Of a stretch of DNA of 64,000 nt, positions 44,905 to 56,115 are shown in pieces. The DNA comes from Burkholderiaceae bacterium. GTDB taxonomy: Bacteria; Pseudomonadota; Gammaproteobacteria; Burkholderiales; Burkholderiaceae_E. Positions within the stretch are counted from its first letter, which is position 1. Each line of letters opens with the position of its first letter. The position numbers and the translations under genes are program-made. The stretch is from positions 62,001-126,000 of the forward strand of contig JAMLIN010000005.1 in assembly GCA_023954135.1 (NCBI GenBank), given 5' to 3'. The notes beneath the pieces were generated by a model that saw only the letters and a list, made by a program, of their open reading frames with translations, ran no database searches and was not told where the DNA came from.

Positions 44905-45010
44905 AGGGGTATGATCCGCCAAAAGCAATATGTCGCGAGCATCTTTGGCGCGGCGCCAGGCCGGCCTCCAGGCTATGGCGTCCGCATGACCCCGACCGAT
45001 GAGGACAAGC

Positions 45011-45613
45011 ATGCAGACACCGGAATTCTTCGACGAGGTCCCTCCCATCGTCCTGATCGACCCGCTTGCCGATCTTCTCGGCGCCGCCGACGAGGGCCTC
45101 CTCGAGTATCGCTACGTCGATGTCGTGAAGGCCGCCGGCCACTCCTGCCCGACGGTGGCCGGCGCCTGGCTGATGACCCGCAAGGCGCTGGCCCATCTCT
45201 ATCCCGGTACGCTGCCCCGGCGCGGCGAGATCCGGGTCGAGTTGCGCCGCCCGCTCGAGGACGGGGTGGTCGGCGTGATCGGGGCGGTGGCCGGCTTCAT
45301 CACCGGCGCGGCCAACGAGGGCGGCTTCAAGGGACTCGGCGGCCGCTTCGCCCGCCAGGGCCTGTTGCGCTTCGGCGTGCCTATGGAGGGCGAGATCCGC
45401 TTCGCGCGCGTCGATACCGGCGCTGCGATCGAGCTCGACTATCGGCCGCAGGCGGTGCCGCGCCCGGAAGCGCTGGCGAGCGTCATGCCACCCCCTTCAC
45501 CGCAAGCCGATGCCGCCCGGCGACGAGCCTTCGGGGCGGCATGGCAGGACTGGGTGCGCAGCCTGCTGCTCGATCATGCCGAGGATCCCGCCCTGATCGA
45601 AGTGCGCAGCTGA
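45011..45613 (+). CDS. FmdE-like protein
   Basis: A 200-residue cytoplasmic protein from the ATG at 45011, which has GAGGA six bases upstream; another ATG is at 44999. DVVKAAGHSCPTVAGAWLMTRKALAHLYP carries the His-x-Cys-Pro motif of the FmdE family (formylmethanofuran dehydrogenase subunit E-like), whose bacterial members bind metal and have no settled role. ITGAANEGGFKGLGGRFARQGLLRF and a helical C-terminus follow. It diverges from nnrS across a perfect operator, so both probably respond to nitric oxide. No methanofuran genes are nearby, so a formylmethanofuran function is unlikely. Confidence 0.68.
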   Translation: MQTPEFFDEVPPIVLIDPLADLLGAADEGLLEYRYVDVVKAAGHSCPTVAGAWLMTRKALAHLYPGTLPRRGEIRVELRRPLEDGVVGVIGAVAGFITGAANEGGFKGLGGRFARQGLLRFGVPMEGEIRFARVDTGAAIELDYRPQAVPRPEALASVMPPPSPQADAARRRAFGAAWQDWVRSLLLDHAEDPALIEVRS

Positions 45614-45659
45614 GGACGGGGCTTTCCCGCTCTGGACTCGCTCCGCGGGCTGGGTGATC

Positions 45660-46541
45660 ATGGCCGCCCGGGTGCAGCCACCGGCATCGCCCGTTCGCGG
45701 AAACGAGATGGCAGGAACGACCGACCCGAACGCCGGCAGGGGCCTTGCGCGGCGCTTCGTGCTGATGATTCTGGTGGCGCTGCTCGCGTTCGCCTCCTGG
45801 TCCACACCGCTCGATTCGGCCGCCGAACAGCGGGTCGACACGATGCTGACCCGGGCGCTGGTCACCTTCGCGACGGCCCGGGCGCTCGACGGGGTGATAT
45901 CGGTGCTGCAGAGCGGCCAGGTCGGAGCCCAGGTGGGCGTGGGCATGAGCATCCAGCCGGGCGAGCTGCTCGATCCGGTCAACGACCTCGTCGAGAAGTT
46001 CTCCGATGTCATGCTGGCGGTCACCGTGGCGCTCGGCGTCCACAAGGTGCTGCTCTCCATCGGCGCCTACTGGATCGTGCCGATGGCGCTGTCGATCGTC
46101 GCGGCGCTGATGGTCATCGCCGCCATGCGCGGCGATTCGCCGCGCTGGCTGGCGCAGGTCTTCGGGTTGCTGGTGCTGGTGCGCTTCGCGGTGCCGGTCG
46201 CCACCGTCGGCGCCGATGCCCTGTTCACCCGGTTCCTCGCTTCCGAATACGAGAGCTCGCAGCAGGTGCTCGACGCGATCGAGGGGCGCAGCGCCGAGCT
46301 GGTCGACCCCAAGGCCGCGGGCGAGACCGACGAAGGCCTGGTCGCGAAGTTCCGTCGCATGCTCTCGGAAGGCGACGGCCTGCGCGAGCGGGCATCGGCG
46401 ATCGCCGATGCCGCCGACCGGATCGCCGAGCACGTCAGCAACCTGATCGTGGTGTTCGTGCTGCAGACGATCGCGTTTCCGATCCTGCTGCTCTGGCTGC
46501 TATGGCAGGTTGCCCGCCGCCTCACCGGCCCGCCGGACTGA
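45660..46541 (+). CDS. Membrane protein of unknown function
   Basis: About 293 residues (ATG at 45660; GTG at 45654 and ATG at 45708 are alternatives). Hydrophobic segments are RFVLMILVALLAFASW (likely signal-anchor), VMLAVTVALGVHKVLLSIGAYWIVPMALSIVAALMVIAAM, AQVFGLLVLVRFAVPVATVG, and the C-terminal LIVVFVLQTIAFPILLLWLLWQV. A charged region (about 205-255) between the last two may be helical. I do not recognise a family. A palindromic repeat starts two bases after its stop, and the convergent ypfJ gene ends just beyond that. Confidence 0.7.
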   Translation: MAARVQPPASPVRGNEMAGTTDPNAGRGLARRFVLMILVALLAFASWSTPLDSAAEQRVDTMLTRALVTFATARALDGVISVLQSGQVGAQVGVGMSIQPGELLDPVNDLVEKFSDVMLAVTVALGVHKVLLSIGAYWIVPMALSIVAALMVIAAMRGDSPRWLAQVFGLLVLVRFAVPVATVGADALFTRFLASEYESSQQVLDAIEGRSAELVDPKAAGETDEGLVAKFRRMLSEGDGLRERASAIADAADRIAEHVSNLIVVFVLQTIAFPILLLWLLWQVARRLTGPPD

Positions 46542-46542
46542 C

Positions 46543-46641
46543 GGTCTCGCATTCGGGCGCATGACTGCGTTGGAGGCGCCTTGCCGTACAACCGTACTGT
46601 CTGCGGCGCCCCCGCCTTGCCCTGCGCCCGAATGCGAGACC
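46543..46641. repeat. Dispersed palindromic element, copy 3
   Basis: Perfect 19-bp arms (46543-46561 and 46623-46641) enclose CTGCGTTGG, GGCGCCTTGCCGTAC, AACC, GTACTGTCTGCGGCGCC and CCGCCTTGCCCTGCGC, nearly identical to copy 1. The arm sequence (TTCGGGCGCA / TGCGCCCGAA) differs from copy 1 (TTCGAGCGCA / TGCGCTCGAA) by a paired change. It starts one base after a stop codon and sits between convergent genes. Confidence 0.88.
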
Positions 46642-46649
46642 GCGAGACT

Positions 46650-47552
46650 TCAGAGGCGGGATGCCGCGAAGGTGTTGCACTGCTCGATCTGCCCGGTCTG
46701 GGCGCCGATGCGGAACCATCGCACCCGCTGCTCGGAACTGCCATGGGTGAAGGCGTCGGGAACGACCGTGCCCTGGGTGCGCTTCATGATGTTGTCGTCG
46801 CCCACCGCCGCCGCCGCCTGGATGGCCTCCTCGATGTCGCCCGCCTCCAGCCAGCCCTTCGCCTGTTGCGAGTGATTCGTCCAGATGCCGGCGAAGCAGT
46901 CGGCCTGCAGCTCGAGTCGGATCGAGAGCTGGTTGTAGTCGCGCTCGCTCATCTGGCGGCGGGCCGCATCCATCTTCGCCATCGTGCCGACGAGATTCTG
47001 GATGTGATGGCCGACCTCATGGGCGATCACGTAGGCCTCGGCGAGGTCGCCGCTGGCGCCGAAGCGCTGGCGCAGGGTCTGGTAGAAGCTCAGGTCGATG
47101 TAGACGGTCTGATCGGCAGGGCAGTAGAACGGGCCCGCGGCCGCGCTGCCCATGCCGCAGGCGGTGCGGGTCGAGCCGCTGTAGAGGACCAGCTTCGGCG
47201 GCTGGTAGCGGGCGCCGGCCTTGGCGAAGACCGCGTTCCAGGTGTCCTCGGTGCTGGCCAGCACGACCGAGACGAACTGGCCCATCTCGTCCTGGATCGG
47301 CGCGCCGCTCGGGCCCGCCTGCTGGCTCGTCACCTGGCCGCCGGGCGCCGCCATGTCGACGACACCGAGCAGCGACAGCGGATTGATGCCGAACAGCCAG
47401 GCGATGATCAGTCCGATGACGATCGTGCCCAGGCCGATGCCCCCGCCCCGGCGGGTGCCGCCGGGGATCCGCATGCCGCCCATCCCGCCGCTACCCGGGC
47501 GGCCGCGCCGGTCCTCGATGTTCGTGCTCTGTCGTTCTCCGCGCCACCGCAT
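46650..47552 (-). CDS. ypfJ: YpfJ-type neutral zinc metallopeptidase
   Basis: A 300-residue membrane-anchored putative protease. A Gly/Arg-rich cytoplasmic N-terminus (RGRPGSGGMGGMRIPGG) precedes one membrane segment (LGTIVIGLIIAWLFGI). The catalytic domain has the zinc motif AHEVGHHIQNLVG and the distal ligand in RLELQADCFAGIW. CGMGSAAAGPFYCPADQTVYIDLSFY and GDDNIMKRTQGTVVPDAFTHGSSEQRVRWF are family landmarks. ATG at 47552; the frame extends upstream without similarity. It diverges from rhlE. Physiological targets are unknown. Confidence 0.92.
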   Translation of the reverse strand: MRWRGERQSTNIEDRRGRPGSGGMGGMRIPGGTRRGGGIGLGTIVIGLIIAWLFGINPLSLLGVVDMAAPGGQVTSQQAGPSGAPIQDEMGQFVSVVLASTEDTWNAVFAKAGARYQPPKLVLYSGSTRTACGMGSAAAGPFYCPADQTVYIDLSFYQTLRQRFGASGDLAEAYVIAHEVGHHIQNLVGTMAKMDAARRQMSERDYNQLSIRLELQADCFAGIWTNHSQQAKGWLEAGDIEEAIQAAAAVGDDNIMKRTQGTVVPDAFTHGSSEQRVRWFRIGAQTGQIEQCNTFAASRL

Positions 47553-47855
47553 GGCTAGCTCCCGGCCGCCCGTGTCCAGATCGAATTCTGCCCTGAACGG
47601 GGCCGCGATGCTTTGTCCGGGTCCGTCCGGCCGGGCCGGCCCTGTTTCCATCCGGCGACGATTCTGGATGCATGGCCAGTATCGGGCGGGCAAAACCACG
47701 ATTCATGCGGCTTGTCATGGATTTGCGGTTGCGTCAACGCCTCAAAGGCGGACAATACGGTTTTTACCCAGCTTCCGTGGCCCTTCGCCTGCGCGCAGCC
47801 GCAGGCGCGCCATGCCGGCCGGTCCGCACGAAGCCTCCACCGGATCCATATCGCA
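47553..47855. other. Divergent promoter/leader region between ypfJ and rhlE
   Basis: These 303 bases contain no gene I can support. A hairpin, GCCTGCG (47787-47793) with CGCAGGC (47800-47806), lies about 50 bases before rhlE. An AT-richer stretch near 47745-47770 (GACAATACGGTTTTTACC) may hold the rhlE promoter, giving a leader of roughly 100 bases as in cold-inducible helicase genes. No clean -35/-10 pair was found. Confidence 0.35.
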
Positions 47856-49265
47856 TTGACCACGTTCTCCGATTTCGGGCTCGCCGAGCCCATCCAGCGC
47901 GCCGTGGCCGAGCTCGGCTATGTCACGCCCACCCCGATCCAGGAGCAGGCGATTCCCGTCGTCCTGCAGAACCGCGACGTCATGGGGGCCGCCCAGACCG
48001 GGACCGGCAAGACCGCCGGATTCGCGCTCCCGATCCTGCAGCGGCTGATGCGCCATGCCAACAGCAGCGCATCGCCGGCGCGCCATCCGGTGCGCTCGCT
48101 GATCCTCGCGCCGACCCGCGAGCTGGCCGACCAGATCTACGAGAACGTCCGCGACTACGCGAAGTACAGCGGCCTGCGCTCGGCCGTGGTGTTCGGCGGG
48201 GTCGACATCAAGCCGCAGATCGCGGCCCTGCGCCAGGGCTGCGAGGTGCTGGTCGCCACGCCGGGCCGCCTGCTCGATCACGTCGGCCAGAAGACGGTCA
48301 ACCTGTCGCAGGTCGAGGTGCTGGTGCTCGATGAGGCCGACCGGATGCTCGACATGGGCTTCCTGCCCGACATCCAGCGCATCATCCAGCTGCTGCCGAA
48401 GCAGCGCCAGAACCTGATGTTCTCGGCGACCTTCTCCGGCGAGATCCGCAAGCTCGCCGAAAGCTTCCTGAACGACCCCCAGCTGATCGAGGTCGCTCGG
48501 CGCAATGCCACCGCCGAGAACGTCGAGCAGCGCGTCTACCGGGTCGCGGATGCCGACGCCAAGCGCGGCGCGGTGGCGCGGCTGATCCGCGACCATTCGC
48601 TCGAGCAGGTGATCGTCTTCAGCAACACCAAGATCGGCGCGGGCCGGCTCGCCCGCCAGCTCGAGCGCGACGGGCTCAACGCCTCGGCGATCCATGGCGA
48701 CAAGTCCCAGCAGGAGCGCCTCGCGACGCTCGAGGGGTTCAAGCGCGGCGACATCAAGGTGCTGGTCGCGACCGATGTCGCCGCTCGCGGACTCGACATC
48801 GCCGAACTGCCGGCGGTCATCAACTACGATCTGCCGTACTCCCCCGAGGACTACGTCCACCGCATCGGGCGCACCGGCCGCGCCGGTGCGAGCGGCATGG
48901 CCCTGTCGCTCATGCTCGAGAGCGATGGCCGCCTGCTCGGCGCCATCGAAGGGCTGATCAAGCGCAAGCTCGAGCCGACCGCGCTCGATGTTCCCCGCCA
49001 GCCCCGCGAAGGCAGGCCCCGGCGCGACCTGCCCGAGGCCCGGCCGCGGCGCGAGCGCCCGACGCGCCGCGAGGGAGGTTCCAGCGTCGGCCTGTCGAAC
49101 GATCCCTTCTTCTACAAGCCCTACGAGCCGGCGCCCAGCGCCGCCGATGCCGGAGATTCCGGCCGGCCGGACGCCATGGCGCCGGGTCGCCAGCGGGCGC
49201 AACGCCCGGGGCGTGCGGGTGCGCCGGTCGCCGCATTGCTCGGTGGCTTGCGTCGGGCCGGCTGA
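47856..49265 (+). CDS. rhlE: DEAD-box ATP-dependent RNA helicase RhlE-like
   Basis: 469 residues. Helicase motifs in order: Q-motif (FGLAEPIQRAVAELGYVTPTPIQEQAIP), AQTGTGKTAGF, PTRELADQI, TPGRLLD, DEADRMLDMGF, SAT, the helicase-C motifs VIVFSNTK, DVAARGLDI and HRIGRTGRAG. A basic, Arg/Pro-rich tail (about 375-420) probably binds RNA. RhlE-type helicases take part in ribosome assembly and mRNA decay. No ATG fits; TTG at 47856 gives MTTFSDFGL, the normal start, while the frame is open upstream without similarity. The C-terminal tail separates it from SrmB, DbpA and RhlB. Confidence 0.9.
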   Translation: MTTFSDFGLAEPIQRAVAELGYVTPTPIQEQAIPVVLQNRDVMGAAQTGTGKTAGFALPILQRLMRHANSSASPARHPVRSLILAPTRELADQIYENVRDYAKYSGLRSAVVFGGVDIKPQIAALRQGCEVLVATPGRLLDHVGQKTVNLSQVEVLVLDEADRMLDMGFLPDIQRIIQLLPKQRQNLMFSATFSGEIRKLAESFLNDPQLIEVARRNATAENVEQRVYRVADADAKRGAVARLIRDHSLEQVIVFSNTKIGAGRLARQLERDGLNASAIHGDKSQQERLATLEGFKRGDIKVLVATDVAARGLDIAELPAVINYDLPYSPEDYVHRIGRTGRAGASGMALSLMLESDGRLLGAIEGLIKRKLEPTALDVPRQPREGRPRRDLPEARPRRERPTRREGGSSVGLSNDPFFYKPYEPAPSAADAGDSGRPDAMAPGRQRAQRPGRAGAPVAALLGGLRRAG

Positions 49266-49291
49266 GAGCGGGCGAACCTGCCGGCTCCGCC

Positions 49292-50071
49292 ATGCGGTCG
49301 GATGACATGCCGGGCATGACGATGCGCCGCCGCGTTCTCGCCATGCTTCCGGCGCTTGCCGCCGGTGGCCGGGCCGCCGCGGTCCTCGCCGGGCTGGTCG
49401 GCGCGCTTCCGGCGCGGGCCGGGCAGGCCGGCTTCGACATCGGCTTCGACGGCTACTATGAATCCGGCGGCGGCAGGACGCCGCTCGCCAGTGCCCGGTT
49501 GCGCTTCGAGCCCGCGGCCGACGCCTACCGGATGAGCCTCGAGGTCGACAGCATGCTGGCCGATCTCCACTACGAGAGCCGCGGTCGGCTCGATGCCGCC
49601 GGCCTGCACCCCGAGCACTATGTCGAGCGGCGGGAGCTGCCCTTCGGCCGCAAGCGCCGGCGCGAGGCGCGCTTCGTGCCCGCAGCCGGAAGCGATGTCG
49701 GCCCGGCGGGGCAGGGGACGCTCGCGGTCCCGCCCGGCACCCAGGACCGGATCAGCCTGATCGGCCAGCTCTGGCAGCTCGCCATGCGCCGGGACGGGCC
49801 CTTCGAGCATGGCCGGCGTTTCGACCTGGCGCTGGCCAGCGTCAGCCGGGTCCGCCCGGTGAGCCTGCGGGTCGACCCGGCCGCGGCGCTGCGGATTGGC
49901 GATCGCGAGTACCTCGCCCGCAGGGTGCGCCGCGCTGATCCGCCCGGCGAGGACGACGAGCTCGACATCGAGGTCTGGCTCGCCGCCGGCGATCGCCGGC
50001 TGCCGCTGGCGATCCGCTTCATGGAGCGCGATCGGGCGCTGCACTTCGAGGCGACGGCGCCGGGCGCCTGA
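49292..50071 (+). CDS. DUF3108 secreted protein
   Basis: A 259-residue exported protein. After a hydrophobic leader ([16 protein letters not shown]) comes the DUF3108 pattern: [60 protein letters not shown] and [13 protein letters not shown] at the end. The predicted fold is an antiparallel beta-sheet; the role is unknown, and family members are often encoded near envelope or nucleotide-salvage genes. It follows rhlE closely on the same strand. The last 53 bases overlap the end of the convergent gluQ gene. An internal ATG at 49307 or 49319 could be the true start. Confidence 0.82.
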   Translation: MRSDDMPGMTMRRRVLAMLPALAAGGRAAAVLAGLVGALPARAGQAGFDIGFDGYYESGGGRTPLASARLRFEPAADAYRMSLEVDSMLADLHYESRGRLDAAGLHPEHYVERRELPFGRKRRREARFVPAAGSDVGPAGQGTLAVPPGTQDRISLIGQLWQLAMRRDGPFEHGRRFDLALASVSRVRPVSLRVDPAAALRIGDREYLARRVRRADPPGEDDELDIEVWLAAGDRRLPLAIRFMERDRALHFEATAPGA

Positions 50072-51014
50072 CCCGCTCGGCCCATCGCTCGGTCGCCAGC
50101 TCCCAGAAGCGCCCGATGCCCGCGGCATCGATGACGCCGAGCCCGAGATGCGCGGCGGCGCGGGCGAGCTCGTCGATCGGTGCCCGGCCATCGAGCGCGC
50201 GGGCGCCGTTCTGCTTCGAGAGCTTCTCGCCGTCCCCGCCGACCACGACCGGCACATGGAGGTAGCGCGGACCCGGCAGGTCGAGCCACTCCTGCAGCCG
50301 GACCTGGCGGGCCGTCGAGCTCGCGAGGTCGGCGCCGCGCACCACGTTGGTCACGCCGGCCGCGCCATCGTCGACCACGACCGCGAGCTGGTAGGCCCAG
50401 ATGCCATCGGCACGCAGGAGCACGAAGTCGCCGCAGCTCTGCGGCAAGGATTCGATGCGCTCGATGCCGTCATGGTGGTCGATCCAGCGTACCGGCCTCG
50501 CGTCGACGCGAGCCCGCCACGCCCGCGGCGAACGCCCGGGCGGCAGGCCCTCGCGGCAGGTGCCTGGATAGACCGGCTCGGCATGGCGATCGGTCCGTAC
50601 TCCCGCGCGCGCCAGTGCCAGGGCGATCTCGCGGCGGGTGCATGCGCAGCCATAGACGTGGCCGGCCGACTTCAGCCGGTCGAAGGCATCCCGGTAGGCC
50701 CCATGGCGACGGCTCTGCCAGACCACCGGGCCGTCGGCGACGAAGCCGAAGCGCTCGAGCGTGGCGAGGATGTCCTCGGCAGCGCCGGGCACGTTGCGCG
50801 GCTCGTCGAGATCCTCGATCCGAAGCAGCCAGCGACCCCGGTGGGCGCGCGCATCGAGCCAGCTCGCCATGGCCGCCACCAGCGATCCGGCATGCAGGGG
50901 GCCGCTGGGCGAGGGCGCGAAGCGCCCGACGTAGCCGCCAGGGCGCTTCGTGCCATCGGCCACGAAACGCTCCCGCGCCCCCGGCCCGGCGCCGGTTTCC
51001 TCTTCGAGATGCAT
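50019..51014 (-). CDS. gluQ: Glutamyl-Q tRNA(Asp) synthetase GluQRS
   Basis: Charges the queuosine of tRNA-Asp with glutamate, without a tRNA substrate-binding C-domain. Catalytic core of GluRS type: [17 protein letters not shown] (HIGH-equivalent), the zinc site CxC...YxxxC in [10 protein letters not shown] and [24 protein letters not shown], and the KMSKS-equivalent EKLSKQNG. The 331 residues lack the anticodon-binding domain, as expected. Many genomes have it next to dksA; here it lies alone. The frame starts [10 protein letters not shown]; the true start may be a few codons later. Confidence 0.93.
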   Translation of the reverse strand: MHLEEETGAGPGARERFVADGTKRPGGYVGRFAPSPSGPLHAGSLVAAMASWLDARAHRGRWLLRIEDLDEPRNVPGAAEDILATLERFGFVADGPVVWQSRRHGAYRDAFDRLKSAGHVYGCACTRREIALALARAGVRTDRHAEPVYPGTCREGLPPGRSPRAWRARVDARPVRWIDHHDGIERIESLPQSCGDFVLLRADGIWAYQLAVVVDDGAAGVTNVVRGADLASSTARQVRLQEWLDLPGPRYLHVPVVVGGDGEKLSKQNGARALDGRAPIDELARAAAHLGLGVIDAAGIGRFWELATERWAERVRRPAPSPRSAAPDRAP

Positions 51015-51088
51015 CGTCCGAATTTAATGCAGGAAATGAGGGAACATTCGCGGGGAAGCAAGATCGTCCGCACGAAACCGGAGCCCCC

Positions 51089-51655
51089 ATGACCTCGACC
51101 GTGATCGCCTTTCATTCCGGCTATGGCCATACCCGCCGGCTCGCGCAGGCGCTTGCCGACGGCGCGGCGCAAGCCCGCGGCGACGAAGCCTGCCTCGTCG
51201 ATGTGGCGGCGATCGACGACACGGGCTGGGCCGCGCTCGCCGCGGCCGATGCGATCGTGTTCGGCGCGCCGACCTACATGGGCGGCGCATCGGCCCAGTT
51301 CAAGGCCTTCGCGGACGCATCCTCGAAGGTCTGGATCGCGCAGGGCTGGAAGGACAAGCTCGCGGGCGGCTTCACCTGCTCGCTCAATCTCACTGGGGAC
51401 AAGGATTCGACGCTCGGCTGGCTCGTCACGTTCGCGATGCAGCACGGCATGATCTGGGCCGGCCTCGGCATCCTGCCCGCATCCGACCCCGGCGATCCGG
51501 AGGCGATCAACCGGCTCGGCGCCTACACGGGCCTGCTCGCCCAGGCCGACAACCTGCCTCCCGACCAGAGCCCGCCGCCCGGCGACCTCGATACCGCCGC
51601 GGCCTACGGGCGGCGCATCGCTACGCTCGCCGGACGCCTCCGAGGAACACGTTGA
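51089..51655 (+). CDS. Flavodoxin-fold NAD(P)H-dependent oxidoreductase
   Basis: A 188-residue flavoprotein of the flavodoxin/WrbA-like superfamily. The FMN phosphate loop is HSGYGHTRRLAQ (residues 9-20), and APTYMGGASAQFKAFADAS forms the isoalloxazine region. KDKLAGGFTCSLNLTGDKDSTL follows in the second half. WrbA's longer insertion is absent, so a small NADPH:quinone or FMN reductase is likely. ATG at 51089; gluQ diverges 74 bases upstream, and the transporter gene overlaps its 3' end by 35 bases. Confidence 0.85.
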   Translation: MTSTVIAFHSGYGHTRRLAQALADGAAQARGDEACLVDVAAIDDTGWAALAAADAIVFGAPTYMGGASAQFKAFADASSKVWIAQGWKDKLAGGFTCSLNLTGDKDSTLGWLVTFAMQHGMIWAGLGILPASDPGDPEAINRLGAYTGLLAQADNLPPDQSPPPGDLDTAAAYGRRIATLAGRLRGTR

Positions 51656-52550
51656 GCAGGAGCGCGGCGAGCACCACCAGGCCGCCCTGGAGGGTGGCGA
51701 TGCCGATCGCCTCGCCGGCGCCCAGCCAGGCCCAGATGGGGCCCAGCACCACCTCGAGCAGTGCGATCAGCGCGACCTCGTAGGGGGCGAGATACCGGTT
51801 GGTTCCGACCATCAGCATGCAGGGGATCGCGAGCTGGACCACGCCGAGCAGCGCAAGCAGCCACAGGTCGCCGGTGGTGGCGGCGAAGGGCACGGCGAGC
51901 GGCGCGGTGACGATGCACGAGAGCACCGCACCGAGCAGGACCGCCGGCACCAGGTCGATGCGCGCATGGTGCTTGCGCATGGTGATGACATTGAAGGCAG
52001 CCGCGATCGGCACGCCGAGCGCGACCGCCATACCGAGTGCGCCGTCGGCGGCAAGCGCATCGCGCACCATCCACCAGATCCCGACGCCGGCTGCGGCGAT
52101 CGCGATCCAGGTGGCGAGCGCCGGGCGCTCGCCGAGCAGCACCCAGGCGAGCAGGGCGGCCAGCAGCGGGGACACCGACATCACGACCAGGGCGTTGGCG
52201 ACGGTGGTCAGGCTCAGCGCGACCATGAAGCAGGTGAACATCACCGCCCACATCGCGCCCGAGACGAGGCCCGGGATCCCCATGCGCAGGATCGACGCGA
52301 GCGGCGCGCCGCGGGTTCGCCAGGCAAGCACCGCGAGCACCGTCAGGGCGCAGAAGGCGCTGCGCCAGAAGGTGACCTCGAAGCTCGTGGCGGCTTCGAG
52401 ATGCCGGGTCACGACCCCCGCGATGCTCCAGCACAGCGCGCAGAAGGCGAGCGTCAGCACCGCTCGCCGGTGCGCCGGGTCGGTGGCCGGCGCGCGCGCG
52501 CTGGGGCCGGCCTGCGGCGGCAGGCCGGGTGTCGGGTGGCTGGGGTTCAT
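51621..52550 (-). CDS. EamA-family (DMT) exporter
   Basis: 309 residues with ten membrane helices in two EamA repeats: FCALCWSIAGVVTRHLEAATSFEVTFWRSAFCAL, LTTVANALVVMSVSPLLAALLAWVLLGERP, then VQLAIPCMLMVGTNRYLAPYEVALIALLEVVLGPIWAWLGAGE. The final segment with the conserved Pro and Glu is typical. Drug/metabolite exporters of this type move amino acids or other small metabolites; no neighbour indicates the substrate. The first 27 residues are Pro/Ala-rich and cytoplasmic. It diverges from dnaE. Confidence 0.88.
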   Translation of the reverse strand: MNPSHPTPGLPPQAGPSARAPATDPAHRRAVLTLAFCALCWSIAGVVTRHLEAATSFEVTFWRSAFCALTVLAVLAWRTRGAPLASILRMGIPGLVSGAMWAVMFTCFMVALSLTTVANALVVMSVSPLLAALLAWVLLGERPALATWIAIAAAGVGIWWMVRDALAADGALGMAVALGVPIAAAFNVITMRKHHARIDLVPAVLLGAVLSCIVTAPLAVPFAATTGDLWLLALLGVVQLAIPCMLMVGTNRYLAPYEVALIALLEVVLGPIWAWLGAGEAIGIATLQGGLVVLAALLLNVFLGGVRRA

Positions 52551-52572
52551 CGGTACAGCGGGGGCGTCGGGG

Positions 52573-52578
52573 TAGAAT
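52573..52578 (+). promoter_or_regulatory. Possible -10 element for dnaE
   Basis: TAGAAT lies 42 bases before the dnaE ATG in an otherwise GC-rich 70-base gap shared with the divergent exporter gene. No good -35 is seen at the right distance. Confidence 0.3.
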
Positions 52579-52620
52579 TGTAGCCGTCCTGGAGCGGTGT
52601 GAACGCCGCGTCTGCGCCCG

Positions 52621-56076
<3,456 letters not shown>

Positions 56077-56115
56077 CCCCCTGCCGGCGGGGCCGGCCGT
56101 CAGGAGCGATACCCG

